A stretch of DNA of 64,000 bases from Leucobacter viscericola (GCF_011299575.1 NZ_CP049863.1:2232001-2296000), one strand, 5' to 3'; counted from the stretch's first letter, positions 7,572-16,818 are shown. Made by a program: numbers and translations. The notes: generated by a model not told the origin, from the sequence alone.

Positions 7572-8594
7572 ATGACGCAAACACCTGTCCGCTTTGGACT
7601 CATCGGAACCGGCCGCATCGGCCAGGTACACGCGGCCAGCATTGCTGCCGCACCCGACGCCACCCTCGCCTGGGTCGCGGATCCCTTTATCGACGGAGCC
7701 AACGCGGTCGCCGCAAAGTTCGGCGGCACCGCCACCGCATCGGCCGAAGAACTCATCTCGGCTGGAGCGAAAGGCGAGATCGACGCGGTGCTGATCGCGT
7801 CGCCCACCCCCACACACGTCGACCTCATCGAGGCCTCGGTGCGCGCGGGCCTGCCGGTGCTGTGCGAGAAGCCGATCGACCTCGCCATCGCCCGCGTCGA
7901 CGCGCTGCGTCCACTCATCGCGGAGTCGGGGATCCCGGTCGCCCTCGGATTCAACCGCCGCTTCGATCCCGACTTCAAGAGCGCCCGCGCCCGCGTCGCC
8001 GCCGGTGAGATCGGCGATCCTGAGCAACTCATCATCATCAGCCGCGACCCGGCCGCACCCCCGGCCGACTACATCAAGGTCTCGGGCGGCATCTTCCGCG
8101 ACATGACCATCCACGACTTCGACATGGCCCGCTTCTTCGTAGACGACATCGTCGAGGTGCACGCGACCGGCACCCGCGCCTTCGATCCCGGCGCTCGCGA
8201 GCACGGTGACTTCGACACGGCGGTGACCACGCTGCGCGCGTCATCAGGCGCAGTAGTCACGATCATCAACTCGCGCCACAGCGCAATCGGCTACGACCAG
8301 CGCATCGAGGCCTTCGGCGGCCGCGGCATGTTGCAGGTCGCCAACGCGCCGACCAGCCTCGTGAGCCTCTCGACCGCTGAGGCCGTCGAGGCGAAGCCCG
8401 CCTACGGCGAGTTCTTCCTGGAGCGCTACGCTGAGGCCTACTCCGCCGAGCTCGGTGAGTTCATCAAGCTCGTGCGCGGCGAGGCTTCGACCAGCCCCAC
8501 CTTCGAAGACGGCCGGGCCGCACTGATCCTCGCCGATGCCGCGCAGCGCTCGGCAACCGAGGGTGTTGCCGTCGCTGTGGATCTCGGGGCCTAA
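7572..8594 (+). CDS. iolG: Inositol 2-dehydrogenase-like Gfo/Idh/MocA oxidoreductase
   Basis: 340 residues from the ATG at 7572 (after AAGGGAACCGCA). The Rossmann fold starts FGLIGTGRIGQVHAASI. The active-site motif CEKPIDLAIARVD supplies the Lys, and SGGIFRDMTIHDFDMARFF carries the Asp/His pair characteristic of myo-inositol 2-dehydrogenases. These enzymes oxidise myo-inositol to 2-keto-myo-inositol (scyllo-inosose) with NAD+. Of the five Gfo/Idh/MocA proteins in the window this is the closest to true IolG. The next gene starts 2 bp after its stop, so the two are co-transcribed. Related enzymes that oxidise other sugars cannot be excluded. Confidence 0.85.
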   Translation: MTQTPVRFGLIGTGRIGQVHAASIAAAPDATLAWVADPFIDGANAVAAKFGGTATASAEELISAGAKGEIDAVLIASPTPTHVDLIEASVRAGLPVLCEKPIDLAIARVDALRPLIAESGIPVALGFNRRFDPDFKSARARVAAGEIGDPEQLIIISRDPAAPPADYIKVSGGIFRDMTIHDFDMARFFVDDIVEVHATGTRAFDPGAREHGDFDTAVTTLRASSGAVVTIINSRHSAIGYDQRIEAFGGRGMLQVANAPTSLVSLSTAEAVEAKPAYGEFFLERYAEAYSAELGEFIKLVRGEASTSPTFEDGRAALILADAAQRSATEGVAVAVDLGA

Positions 8595-8595
8595 C

Positions 8596-9372
8596 ATGGG
8601 CTACCGTCTCGCGGCGTGCGCCGAGATGATATTCCTCGACCTGCCCTTTGTGGAGCGCGTCGAGAGGATTCGGGATCGCGGCTTGCTCGTCGAGATCTGG
8701 GACTGGAGCACAAAGGACCTCGCAGCACTCGCCGCAACGGGAGCCGAGTTCTCGTCGATGACCGGTTACCTGCGCGGCGACCTGACCAGCAGCGAGGGTC
8801 GCGCTGAGCTTCTCGCCACTGCTCGCGAATCGCTGCGTGCCGCCGAGGTTCTCGATTCGCCTCGACTGAACCTGCACGGCACCGGTCTCGGTGAGGGTGG
8901 ACTGCCGGTTGTGCCACGTGAAACGGTGAGCGGATCCGACTGGCTGCACGCCGCCGACACCCTGCGCGAGATCGCAGAGTTGGGGGCCGAGGCCGGGCGC
9001 ATCTTTGTGCTTGAGAACCTGAATCTCGCGGTGGATCACCCGGGCGTTCCCTTCGCAAAGGCTGCCGACACACTCGCGCTCGTGCGCGGCGTCGACCACC
9101 CGAATCTGCGGCTGAACCTCGACCTGTACCACGCCCAGATCGGCGAGGGGAACCTCATCGAGCTGGTGCGCGAGGCGCTGCCGTGGATCGGCGAGATCCA
9201 GGTCGCCGATGTGCCCGGACGCTGTGAACCCGGCACGGGTGAGATTCGCTATGAGGCGGTCGCGCGTGCGCTGCGCGATCTCGGCTACACCGGCGTGATC
9301 GGCATGGAAGCCTGGGCGAGTGGTGATCCTGAAGCCGCGCTCGATGCGTTCGAGGCGGCCTTCGCGGTCTGA
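8596..9372 (+). CDS. Hydroxypyruvate isomerase-like TIM barrel (Hyi/IolI type)
   Basis: A 258-residue AP_endonuc_2/xylose isomerase-like TIM barrel. The N-terminal CAEMIFLDLPFVERVERI pattern, LNLHGTGLGE, FVLENLNLAVDHPGVPF (metal-binding Glu), LNLDLYHAQIGEGNLIELV (Asp and His) and GEIQVADVPGRCEPGTGEI match the hydroxypyruvate isomerase family. Proteins of this type interconvert 2-keto and aldehyde forms of small sugar acids; in inositol clusters relatives act as inosose isomerases. It is 2 bp downstream of the IolG-like gene and co-transcribed. The substrate is not determined. A long hairpin follows. Confidence 0.82.
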   Translation: MGYRLAACAEMIFLDLPFVERVERIRDRGLLVEIWDWSTKDLAALAATGAEFSSMTGYLRGDLTSSEGRAELLATARESLRAAEVLDSPRLNLHGTGLGEGGLPVVPRETVSGSDWLHAADTLREIAELGAEAGRIFVLENLNLAVDHPGVPFAKAADTLALVRGVDHPNLRLNLDLYHAQIGEGNLIELVREALPWIGEIQVADVPGRCEPGTGEIRYEAVARALRDLGYTGVIGMEAWASGDPEAALDAFEAAFAV

Positions 9373-9421
9373 GCTGGCGTGCGGGAGCGCAGGATCCTGC
9401 TCGCACTCACTTCGGCATCGC

Positions 9422-9492
9422 CACCCCCTGCGGTGAGCGCAAATGGACCTTATGCATGACCAAAAGGTCCATTTGCGTTCACCGCAGGGGTG
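9422..9492. repeat. Long intergenic hairpin, family B
   Basis: Arms of about 29 bp (9422-9451 and 9464-9492, one bulge and one wobble) enclose a 12-base loop. The arm core GTGAGCGCAAATGGACCTTA matches the hairpin at 27546-27597 (GTGAACGCAAGTGAACATTA). It ends the dehydrogenase-isomerase operon and may terminate transcription, although no T tract follows. Confidence 0.65.
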
Positions 9493-9634
9493 CCATGGAA
9501 CTCGCCCTGAAACCCGCCTCGAAAGCGGCAACCTCATCCTCTTTGTGTGAGGCGCGATAGGGCACGTGGGTGTGAACTCGAAGACAGACGACTGGGCAGC
9601 CTGCCCGAATCGTCTGAGTTCTCGAGGAGGAGCC

Positions 9635-10927
9635 GTGTCTTGGTTTCGCAGGCGCAAGACGGCAAGTGCACAAAGAGGGGCGCAACCGGCAGGTACCGCT
9701 GCCCAGGGTCCCGCCATGGCCGACTCGTCAAAAGGCACGACGGAAACTCAGCCCGAGAACGGCTCCAAATTCGCAAATTACCCGCGAAGCGCCCTCATTC
9801 TCGCGGGCCTCGGCGGAGCGACGCTCACGGCCGTGGGCCTGTGGGCCATCCAGTCGTTTTTTGCGCCGTTCTTTCTGGCGCTGGTGCTGACGATCTGTGC
9901 GCACCCGATCAGGGTTGCCCTTGAGCGCTGGGGTGTTGCGCGCGGTTTCGCGACCGGCTCGGTGATTACCGTGGTGTTCCTGATGCTGGCCGCGTTTGTG
10001 TTCGCGCTGGTGGTCGCGTTCGGGCAGTTTGCCGCGCTGTTGCCGCAGTTTGGGCCGCAGATCATCGACATTGGCACGCAGATCGGGGACTGGCTCAAAT
10101 CGATTGGCCTCACGCAGGAACAGGTGAGCTCAATCACCAGCGGCTTTGACCCGGGTCGCATTCTTGGCTTCGTTGCAGCCCTGCTCGGCAACGTGACCAG
10201 CGTGACGGTTGGGCTCGTGATCGTTCTGACCTCGCTGATCTTGATGGCCATGGACGCCGTCTATGTGCCCCTGCTCATGCGTCAGGTTGGACGCACAAGG
10301 CCCAACATGGTCGCGGCGCTCGCGGGCTTTGCGACCGGGGTGCGGCGCTACATGGTCGCGACGACCGCGCTGGGTATCGCGCAGGGCCTGCTCAACTGGG
10401 TGGCGCTCGTGATTCTCGATATTCCGGGGGCTTTTCTCTGGGGGCTGCTGTCGTTTCTCTGCAGCTACATTCCGAACATTGGCTACTTCATCGCGATCAT
10501 TCCGCCGATTGTGTTCGGGCTGTTGGTCGGTGGCTGGCCGGTTGTCATCGCCGTAATTATCATCTACGGGGTCATTAACGCGGTGGTGCAGTCGCTGATT
10601 CAGCCGCGTGTGGTTGGCAACGCCGTTGCGCTCGGACAGACGATCACGTTTGTGTCGGTGCTGTTCTGGGCGGTCGTGATTGGCCCGATCGGCGCGATTC
10701 TCGCCATCCCGCTGACGCTGCTTGTGCGGGCGATCCTCATCGACTCGAACCCGTCGGCTGCCTGGTGGCGGCCCGTGATCGGCGACCTCACCGAGACGAA
10801 ACGCATCATGAAGGATGAGGATCTGCGCTCGAAGCAGGCCAAGAAGTCTCGCCCGCGACGCCGGGCCGTCGGTGTGGCCGAGACACGTTCGCTCGAGACC
10901 GACCCGAAGCCCTCGCCGCCCGCGTAG
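9635..10927 (+). CDS. AI-2E family (PerM/UPF0118) transporter
   Basis: 430 residues from a GTG at 9635 preceded by GAGGAGGAGCC. A polar N-terminal tail of about 45 residues precedes a membrane protein with an N-terminal hairpin (GVAWFAIQ-like GLWAIQSFFAPFFLALVLTI), a long amphipathic central region (residues about 110-190) and a C-terminal group of helices. The GIAQGLLNWVAL, SYIPNIGYFIAIIPP and QPRVVGNAVAL motifs are characteristic. Members export autoinducer-2 or exchange Na+/H+ in some bacteria; the role here is unknown. It has its own promoter region after the hairpin at 9422 and is not obviously part of the sugar operons. Confidence 0.85.
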   Translation: MSWFRRRKTASAQRGAQPAGTAAQGPAMADSSKGTTETQPENGSKFANYPRSALILAGLGGATLTAVGLWAIQSFFAPFFLALVLTICAHPIRVALERWGVARGFATGSVITVVFLMLAAFVFALVVAFGQFAALLPQFGPQIIDIGTQIGDWLKSIGLTQEQVSSITSGFDPGRILGFVAALLGNVTSVTVGLVIVLTSLILMAMDAVYVPLLMRQVGRTRPNMVAALAGFATGVRRYMVATTALGIAQGLLNWVALVILDIPGAFLWGLLSFLCSYIPNIGYFIAIIPPIVFGLLVGGWPVVIAVIIIYGVINAVVQSLIQPRVVGNAVALGQTITFVSVLFWAVVIGPIGAILAIPLTLLVRAILIDSNPSAAWWRPVIGDLTETKRIMKDEDLRSKQAKKSRPRRRAVGVAETRSLETDPKPSPPA

Positions 10928-10967
10928 GCGCGCGGCCCCGTAAGATGAACGGGACGCTAGGAGGGTG

Positions 10968-12026
10968 ATGACGGAGCAAGGCAATCCCGCGCAGGGCACA
11001 CCCTCAAAACCCTCAAAACCCTCAAAACCCGCGACTATTCGCGATGTCGCGCGTGAGGCAGGGGTCTCGAAGTCGCTCGTGTCCCTCGTATTTAACGGCG
11101 GCGAGAACGTCAGCGAGGAACGCCGTAAGCGCGTCTTGCACGCGGCCGAGCGCCTGGGATACCGCCCAAACCTCGTCGCCCAATCCCTGTCGGCGGGGCG
11201 TCGAGACGTTGTGGCGATCCTCGTTTCGAACCTGCACAACCCGCTCTTTGCCGAGATCGTCAGCGCCGCGAAGGCCCGGCTGGTCGAGGCGGGGCAGCGC
11301 ACGCTCATCGTGAGCGCGCAGGTTGATGACGATGGTGGATCCGCGGTGCTGGATCGCGACAACATCGCTATCTTGCGGGATCTGCGCCCCTCAGGGCTCA
11401 TCACCGTAGGCACCATCAACGGCTTTGCAGAGCTCGCAGACCTGACCGCCACGACTCCAACGGTCGTCGCGAGCGCGATCGATACCACCAAAGACGTCGT
11501 CGCCATCGTGCGCAGTGACGACGAGGCCGGCCTGGACCTTGTTGTCGCCCACCTCGCGGAGCAGGGGGTCGAGCGGATCGCCTTCATCGGCGGCGACGGT
11601 GGCACGGTTTCCGCCTCGCGCGAGGCGGCGTTTCGGGCCTCGGCCGCCAGGCGAGGATTTGGCGACAATGCCCGGGTCGAGCGGGCCGACTTCACCGAGG
11701 CGGATGCCCGCAGGGCCGTGGCCGATCTGATCGCCCAGGACCGCCTGCCGCAGGCCATCATCGCGGTGAACGACCTCACCGCCATCGGCGTCATCACGGC
11801 CCTCGAAGAGGCTGGCGTTTCTGTTCCGGGCGACTGCCTGGTGACGGGCTACGACGACACAATGCTCGCGGCGATCCCGCGCATCTCACTCACGAGTGTT
11901 GACCCCGATAATCGCAGGATCGGCACGGCGGCCGCAGAGGCCCTGCTCGCGAGCGGCGAGAAGCGGATCGGCGAGGTGCTGGTGGCGCCGCGCCTGGTCG
12001 TGCGGGGATCCTCGACCGCTCGCTAG
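10968..12026 (+). CDS. LacI family transcriptional regulator
   Basis: 352 residues. The headpiece TIRDVAREAGVSKSLVSLVF is followed by the hinge and the sugar-binding core (VAILVSNLHNPLFAEIV, FIGGDGGTVSASREAAF, AIIAVNDLTAIGVITAL, VTGYDDTMLAAIPRISLTSV). The start is either GTG 10965 or ATG 10968, with AGGAGG at 10959-10964 unusually close. A 9-bp triplication just downstream encodes PSKPSKPSKP. The recognition segment SKSLVSLV is identical to that of the frameshifted regulator at 6162. It lies between the operators and upstream of the large ALDH-IolD-ABC operon, so it is the best candidate to bind TTGGACCGGTCCAA at 12507 and 22298. Confidence 0.9.
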   Translation: MTEQGNPAQGTPSKPSKPSKPATIRDVAREAGVSKSLVSLVFNGGENVSEERRKRVLHAAERLGYRPNLVAQSLSAGRRDVVAILVSNLHNPLFAEIVSAAKARLVEAGQRTLIVSAQVDDDGGSAVLDRDNIAILRDLRPSGLITVGTINGFAELADLTATTPTVVASAIDTTKDVVAIVRSDDEAGLDLVVAHLAEQGVERIAFIGGDGGTVSASREAAFRASAARRGFGDNARVERADFTEADARRAVADLIAQDRLPQAIIAVNDLTAIGVITALEEAGVSVPGDCLVTGYDDTMLAAIPRISLTSVDPDNRRIGTAAAEALLASGEKRIGEVLVAPRLVVRGSSTAR

Positions 12027-12067
12027 TTCGCTAGCCCGTTCGCCGCTGCCAACGCCGCCCCCCGCGT

Positions 12068-12350
12068 GTGTTGACTAGTGCCTGCGTGTTGACTAGTGCC
12101 TGCGTGTTGACAGGTTGAAACTACTTGCGGGTCAGCCAGTGCAGGCGTAACTACCGCGCCGCACGTGTCGACCGGTGTAGGCGTTACAACCGCGCCGCGC
12201 GTGTCGACCGGTGCTGACATGTCAGCCGGTTGAAAAGGGCGATTCTGGACCGGCAGAGGTATGAGTACCGGCTGACAGGGTGGGCAGGGTGGACGGGGAG
12301 GGCAGGGTGGGCAGGGTGGGCAGGGTGGGCAGGGTGGGCAGGGTGGACTG
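12068..12350. repeat. Intergenic tandem repeats between LacI gene and ALDH operon
   Basis: Two 18-bp units GTGTTGACTAGTGCCTGC plus a partial third run from 12068 to 12111. Two degenerate GTGTCGACCGGTG units follow near 12166 and 12200. A 9-bp array GGCAGGGTG has five perfect copies at 12301-12345 with imperfect copies back to 12273. No coding gene is supported in the 12027-12476 gap; the open frames across it only spell repeat-derived residues. Confidence 0.75.
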
Positions 12351-12476
12351 GGAGCGCCGGGGAGCACCCGGGGGTGCCGGGGAGTGCCAGGGGTGCTGGG
12401 CCTGGTTGCGGCAGCCGTGGATGGAACAGGTTACCGGTCCGGTCAGGGGCACCAGACCCTCGCGACACCCACCCAG

Positions 12477-12520
12477 TTGACATTCGTCGCTCGCTGTGTT
12501 TACAATTTGGACCGGTCCAA
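12477..12520 (+). promoter_or_regulatory. Promoter with overlapping LacI-type operator TTGGACCGGTCCAA
   Basis: TTGACA (12477-12482), an 18-bp spacer and TACAAT (12501-12506) are followed immediately by the perfect 14-bp palindrome TTGGACCGGTCCAA (12507-12520). The expected transcription start falls inside the palindrome, so binding would block transcription of the ALDH-IolD-aldolase-ABC operon. The same arrangement, with the same spacer length, occurs at 22268-22311. Confidence 0.88.
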
Positions 12521-12543
12521 GTCAACGTTGAATGGCGGTTTAA

Positions 12544-14007
12544 GTGAGCGAGCAAACAGCAAACGAGCAGGGCACGACGCGCAGTTTTGGGCTGCTCATC
12601 GGCGGAGAATGGCGCGAGGCCGCGGGCGGGTCTCGTGCGGAGGTGCGCTCACCCTACGACGCCACTGTTGTCGGAGAGGTCGCCGTCGCCACCGAGCACG
12701 ACGTTGACGCCGCAATAGCGGCAGCCGAGCGCGGTGCGGCCACCTGGCGGCGCACCCCCGCGCACGAGCGCGTCGCGATCCTGAGCCGCGCCGCCGACCT
12801 CGCCGATCAGCGAGCCCACCTCATCGCGGCCACCATCTCGGCCGAGAATGGCAAGCCGCTCGCGGAGGCGCTGGGCGAAGCGCGTCGCTCCGGAGCCATC
12901 ATTCGACTCGCCGCCCAAGAGGGAAGCCAGCTCTACGGCGACAGCCTGCCCCTCGACGCCAACCCCGGCACCGGGCAAGACAAGGTCGGCTTTACGCTGC
13001 GTCAGCCCGTCGGCATTGTCGTGGCCATCACACCGTTCAACTACCCCGCGTTGCTGGTTCTGCACAAGGTTGGCCCGGCCCTCGCGGCCGGCAACGCGGT
13101 CATCCTGAAGCCCGCGGGTGCGACGCCACTGACGGCCCTCGCGCTCGCCGAACTCTTCGTTGAGGCAGGCCTGCCGGAGGGCGTGCTCTCCGTGATCACG
13201 GGATCCGGTGCCGCAATTGGCGACGCCCTCGTGCGCGACCCCCGGGTTCGCAAGATCTCCTTCACCGGCTCGACCGCTGTGGGCGAGCGCATCTCGGCAC
13301 TCGCTGGCGTGAAGAAACTCTCACTCGAACTCGGTGCCTCCTCGCCCACGCTCATCCTGCCGGGCGCAAACATTGAGCACGCGGCGACCGCGGTCGCTCT
13401 CGGCGGCTACGTCAACGCGGGCCAGGTCTGCATCTCGGTGCAGCGGGTCGTGGTGCACCGCGACATCGAGGCCGATTTCCTCGATGCCCTGCTGCCAAAG
13501 GTAGCCGCGATCCGCACGGGTGATCCGTTTGCCGACGGCACCACGCTCGGGCCGCTCATCACGGCGCGCGAGGCCGAGCGCGTAGAGCGCAGCATCGCGC
13601 AGGCCGTGGCCGAGGGGTCGCAGTTGCTCACGGGCGGCGCTCGAGACGGCTCGTTCATCTCACCGGCGGTGGTCGCGGGAGTGCAGACCGGCCAGGCGCT
13701 TGCCCAAGAGGAACTCTTTGGCCCAGCGGTCGCCGTGACCACGGTTGACTCCTTCGACGCCGCACTCGACGCGGCAAACGGCACCCCCTACGGCCTCGCG
13801 GCCGGGGTCTTCGGTGGCACCCTCGCCGAGGGGATCCGCGCAATGCGCGAGATCGACGCGGGCAGTGTGCACCTCGGCTGGACCCCGCTGTGGCGGGCAG
13901 ACCTGATGCCCTACGGCGGCTTTAAGGCCAGCGGCTACGGCAAAGAGGGCGTGCGATCCACGGTCGAAGAAATGACCGAGGTGAAGACCGTCATCTTGCA
14001 CAGCTAA
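12544..14007 (+). CDS. Aldehyde dehydrogenase family protein
   Basis: 487 residues from GTG 12544, about 30 nt after the predicted transcription start. ALDH-superfamily hallmarks are ITPFNYPALLVLHKVGPALA (cofactor and active-site Asn), KPAGATPLTALAL (cofactor Lys), SFTGSTAVGERI, LELGASSPTLIL (general-base Glu) and GGYVNAGQVCISVQRV (nucleophile Cys). It resembles non-phosphorylating glyceraldehyde, lactaldehyde or sulfolactaldehyde dehydrogenases more than CoA-acylating MmsA/IolA: the cofactor and C-terminal motifs are of the hydrolytic type, and this class releases a free acid. It is first in a seven-gene operon with IolD and an aldolase. A likely job is oxidising the aldehyde made by IolD or by the aldolase. 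Confidence 0.88.
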   Translation: MSEQTANEQGTTRSFGLLIGGEWREAAGGSRAEVRSPYDATVVGEVAVATEHDVDAAIAAAERGAATWRRTPAHERVAILSRAADLADQRAHLIAATISAENGKPLAEALGEARRSGAIIRLAAQEGSQLYGDSLPLDANPGTGQDKVGFTLRQPVGIVVAITPFNYPALLVLHKVGPALAAGNAVILKPAGATPLTALALAELFVEAGLPEGVLSVITGSGAAIGDALVRDPRVRKISFTGSTAVGERISALAGVKKLSLELGASSPTLILPGANIEHAATAVALGGYVNAGQVCISVQRVVVHRDIEADFLDALLPKVAAIRTGDPFADGTTLGPLITAREAERVERSIAQAVAEGSQLLTGGARDGSFISPAVVAGVQTGQALAQEELFGPAVAVTTVDSFDAALDAANGTPYGLAAGVFGGTLAEGIRAMREIDAGSVHLGWTPLWRADLMPYGGFKASGYGKEGVRSTVEEMTEVKTVILHS

Positions 14008-14055
14008 CGGGCTCGAACCGACACACAGACTTAATCACGACAAAGGAGTTCAGGC

Positions 14056-16005
14056 ATGGTGCAGGGAATCTCGGGCGAAACCGTCCGGTTGACGGTTGCT
14101 CAGGCGATCATTCGATACATCGCGGCGCAGTACTCGGTGGCTGACGGCGAGCGTCGCCGCTTCGTGCCGGCGGCGCTCGGCATCTTCGGTCACGGCAACG
14201 TGGCCGGGCTCGGGCAGGCTCTCGCCGAGCACGAGGATCGCCTGCCCTTTGTGCAGGGTCGCAACGAGCAGGCGCTCGGCCACATGGCCACCGGCTTTGC
14301 CAAGGCATCAAAGCGCCGCCAGACGCTCGCGGTCACGGCATCGATTGGGCCAGGATCGACGAACCTCGTCACGGCGGCAGCGCTCGCGACGGTCAACCGC
14401 ATCCCCCTGCTGCTGCTCCCCGGCGACACCTACGCCACCCGCCGCCAGGGTCCCGTGCTGCAGCAGCTCGATCTTCCCGGCACCCCCGATGTCACGGCGA
14501 ACGACACCTTCCGCCCGGTCTCGCGCTTCTTCGACCGCATCAACCGCCCCGAGCAGTTACTCACGGCGCTGCCGCAGGCCTTCCGTGTGCTCGCGAACCC
14601 CGAGGAGACGGGCGCCGTTGTGCTCGCACTGCCGCAGGACGTGCAGTCGCACGCCTACGACTTCCCGATCGAGTTCTTCGCGGAGCGCGACTGGGTGATT
14701 CGTCGCCGGGTGCCCGATCAGGCCGAGGTTGCCGAGGTCGCCGCGCTGATCCGCACTGCCGAACGACCACTCGTCATCGCAGGTGGCGGGGTCATTTACT
14801 CGGACGCGCAGAGTGCCCTCACCGAGCTCGGTCGCCAGACGCTGCTGCCCATCAGCGAGACCTTCGCGGGCAAGGGCGCCGTTGTTGAAGACGGCCCGTG
14901 GAGTGTGTTCGGGATCGGCCTCGAGGGTTCACCCACTACCAATCGACTGGCTGAGAGCGCCGACCTCATCGTGCACATCGGCACCCGCCTGACCGACTTT
15001 GCGACGGCCTCGCAGTCGATCTTTCAGAACCCCGGCGTGCGTTTTGCGTCGATCAACACGGTCGAGCACGACGCGGTCAAGCAGGGCGCCGTCGCCGTAG
15101 TCGCGGACGCGCAGCTTGCCATTTCGGCGCTCGCAGCAGAGCTCGCGGACTACCGCGTGCCCGCAGACTGGGCCGCAGAGGTTATCGCAGCCCGCGAAGC
15201 CTGGCTGCCCGTGCGAGAGGCCGCGCTTGATCCTGACGTACTCTTCCCGAAGGCCGATCACCCCGAGCTGCCGCAGACCGACGCCGTGCTGACGCAGGGC
15301 CAACTGATCGGGCTGCTGCAGGAGCACTCGCGCTCGGGCGACACCATTGTTGCCGCGGCGGGTGGCCCTCCCGGAGACCTGCAGAAGGTGTGGGACGCGA
15401 CCGACGGCCGCAACGCGCACCTTGAGTTTGGGTTCTCGTGCATGGGCTACGAGCTGCCCGCGGCCATGGGCGTGAGGGTCGCGGATCCCGATCCTAACCA
15501 CCGCGTGACCGCGTTTATTGGTGACGGCACCTTTGTTATGATGCCAACGGAGATCGTCACCGCCGCGCAAGAGGGCATCCCCTTTACCGTGGTCATTTCA
15601 GAGAACCACGGCTACCAGGTGATCCGGCGGCTGCAGATGTGGCGAACGGGCGAGCACTTCGGCAACGAGTTCCGGTATCGCGAGCAAGGCGGATCCCTCG
15701 CCGGTTCCGACGCCGCGGGCCTAGAGGGCGACTACCTGCGCATCGACCTCGGCAAGATTGCCGCTGGTCTCGGCGCGGAGGTGCGCACGCCGAGCACCGC
15801 GGATGAGGTGCGCCAGGCGCTCGCCGAGACGCGAGACGTGCGCGGACCCGTTGTGATCGTGGTTCCCACGATTCCGCACGCCGACCTGCCGTCTTCGGAC
15901 GTGTGGTGGGATGTCTCGCCCGCCGAGGTGTGGGAGCACGTTGACACCTCCGAGAAGTTGACCGAGTACGCCGAGGGCCTGGCGCAGCAGCGCTGGCACG
16001 GATAG
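14056..16005 (+). CDS. iolD: 3D-(3,5/4)-trihydroxycyclohexane-1,2-dione hydrolase (IolD-like, ThDP-dependent)
   Basis: 649 residues starting at ATG 14056 behind AAAGGAGTTCAGGC. It is a thiamine-diphosphate enzyme of the acetolactate synthase superfamily. The N-terminal Pyr domain has GNVAGLGQAL and the catalytic Glu in QGRNEQALGHMATGF. The central domain follows (about residues 220-350). The PP domain carries the ThDP motif GDGTF with a distal Asn (VVISENHG). Length, GRNEQ motif and RRLQMWRTGEHFGNEFRYRE are typical of IolD, which opens the ring of trihydroxycyclohexanedione to 5-deoxy-D-glucuronate. It strongly marks the operon as cyclitol-degrading. The partner steps IolB, IolC and IolJ are not in the window. 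Confidence 0.92.
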   Translation: MVQGISGETVRLTVAQAIIRYIAAQYSVADGERRRFVPAALGIFGHGNVAGLGQALAEHEDRLPFVQGRNEQALGHMATGFAKASKRRQTLAVTASIGPGSTNLVTAAALATVNRIPLLLLPGDTYATRRQGPVLQQLDLPGTPDVTANDTFRPVSRFFDRINRPEQLLTALPQAFRVLANPEETGAVVLALPQDVQSHAYDFPIEFFAERDWVIRRRVPDQAEVAEVAALIRTAERPLVIAGGGVIYSDAQSALTELGRQTLLPISETFAGKGAVVEDGPWSVFGIGLEGSPTTNRLAESADLIVHIGTRLTDFATASQSIFQNPGVRFASINTVEHDAVKQGAVAVVADAQLAISALAAELADYRVPADWAAEVIAAREAWLPVREAALDPDVLFPKADHPELPQTDAVLTQGQLIGLLQEHSRSGDTIVAAAGGPPGDLQKVWDATDGRNAHLEFGFSCMGYELPAAMGVRVADPDPNHRVTAFIGDGTFVMMPTEIVTAAQEGIPFTVVISENHGYQVIRRLQMWRTGEHFGNEFRYREQGGSLAGSDAAGLEGDYLRIDLGKIAAGLGAEVRTPSTADEVRQALAETRDVRGPVVIVVPTIPHADLPSSDVWWDVSPAEVWEHVDTSEKLTEYAEGLAQQRWHG

Positions 16006-16014
16006 GGGCGGCGC

Positions 16015-16818
16015 ATGAGTGAGAACACAGCGAAACTCAGCGGCCCACTCGCCGCGGGCCGAGCACTGCGAGAGCGCATTCTGGCTGGCGATCCCACCGT
16101 CGGCACCTTTCTTGGCCTGGGGTCGGTCACGGCCGCAGAGGTCTGCGCCTCGGCCGGACTCGACTGGGTGCTCATTGATCTTGAGCACGGCGGGGGTGAC
16201 GAGGATCAGGTCGGCGCGATCGCTGCGGCCGCGGGTGCCTACGGCACCGCGACTCTCGCGCGCGTCGAGCAACCGGAGCGCATTCGCATAGGGCGCGTGC
16301 TCGACGCGGGGGCCGCCGGCGTGATGCTGCCCCGCATTTCGAGTGCAACGGAGGCCGAGCAGGCGCTGCGGCACAGGCTGTACCCGCCAGAGGGCGACCG
16401 CGGCGTTGCGACCTACAACCGTGCCGCTCGCTGGGGCGGTGAGGTGACTGAGATGGATCTCGCGAACGAGCGAGCGCTCGGCATTGTGCAGATCGAAACC
16501 GTCGGCGCGATGGCCGAGCTGGACGCGATCGCGGCGGTGCCCGGCGCCGACGTGCTGTTTGTTGGTCCGCAAGACCTCAGCTACGCGCTCGGGGTGCCGA
16601 GGCGCTTTGACGATCCTGAATTCCAGCAAGCGCTGGATCGGGTGGTCGAAGCCTGCCGCGCGAACGGCAAGGTTGCCGGAATTCTGACGAACAATCGAGC
16701 CGGTGCAGACGCCTATCTCGAGCGGGGATTTGGGTTTATCGCGATCGGCTCCGATGCGACGCTGCTTGCGGCGGCGATGGGATCGGCGATCCCCGAGGCC
16801 CTGGGTGGCGCCGCATGA
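16015..16818 (+). CDS. HpcH/HpaI family 2-oxo-acid aldolase
   Basis: 267 residues from ATG 16015 (GGGGCGGCGC before it). It is a class II, metal-dependent pyruvate aldolase. Visible motifs are WVLIDLEHGGGDEDQ, LARVEQPERIRIGRVLDAGA (substrate Arg), GVMLPRISSATEAEQAL, IVQIETVGAMAELDAIAAV (metal Glu) and GADVLFVGPQDLSYALG (metal Asp). Relatives cleave 4-hydroxy-2-oxo acids to pyruvate plus an aldehyde (HpaI, GarL, RhmA). It occupies the position an IolJ aldolase would hold in a standard inositol operon, but IolJ is a fructose-bisphosphate-type enzyme with a phosphorylated substrate. It overlaps the next gene by 4 bp. Confidence 0.9.
   Translation: MSENTAKLSGPLAAGRALRERILAGDPTVGTFLGLGSVTAAEVCASAGLDWVLIDLEHGGGDEDQVGAIAAAAGAYGTATLARVEQPERIRIGRVLDAGAAGVMLPRISSATEAEQALRHRLYPPEGDRGVATYNRAARWGGEVTEMDLANERALGIVQIETVGAMAELDAIAAVPGADVLFVGPQDLSYALGVPRRFDDPEFQQALDRVVEACRANGKVAGILTNNRAGADAYLERGFGFIAIGSDATLLAAAMGSAIPEALGGAA

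Noticed and set aside
12230..12547. Open frame encoding a Gly-Trp-Ala repeat peptide
   Set aside because: It is generated by the 9-bp GGCAGGGTG array, has no ribosome site and overlaps the promoter-operator of the ALDH operon.
12544..14007. Aldehyde dehydrogenase as CoA-acylating malonate-semialdehyde dehydrogenase (IolA/MmsA)
   Set aside because: The motifs fit the hydrolytic lactaldehyde/glyceraldehyde-type ALDH better; MmsA-specific features were not recognised.
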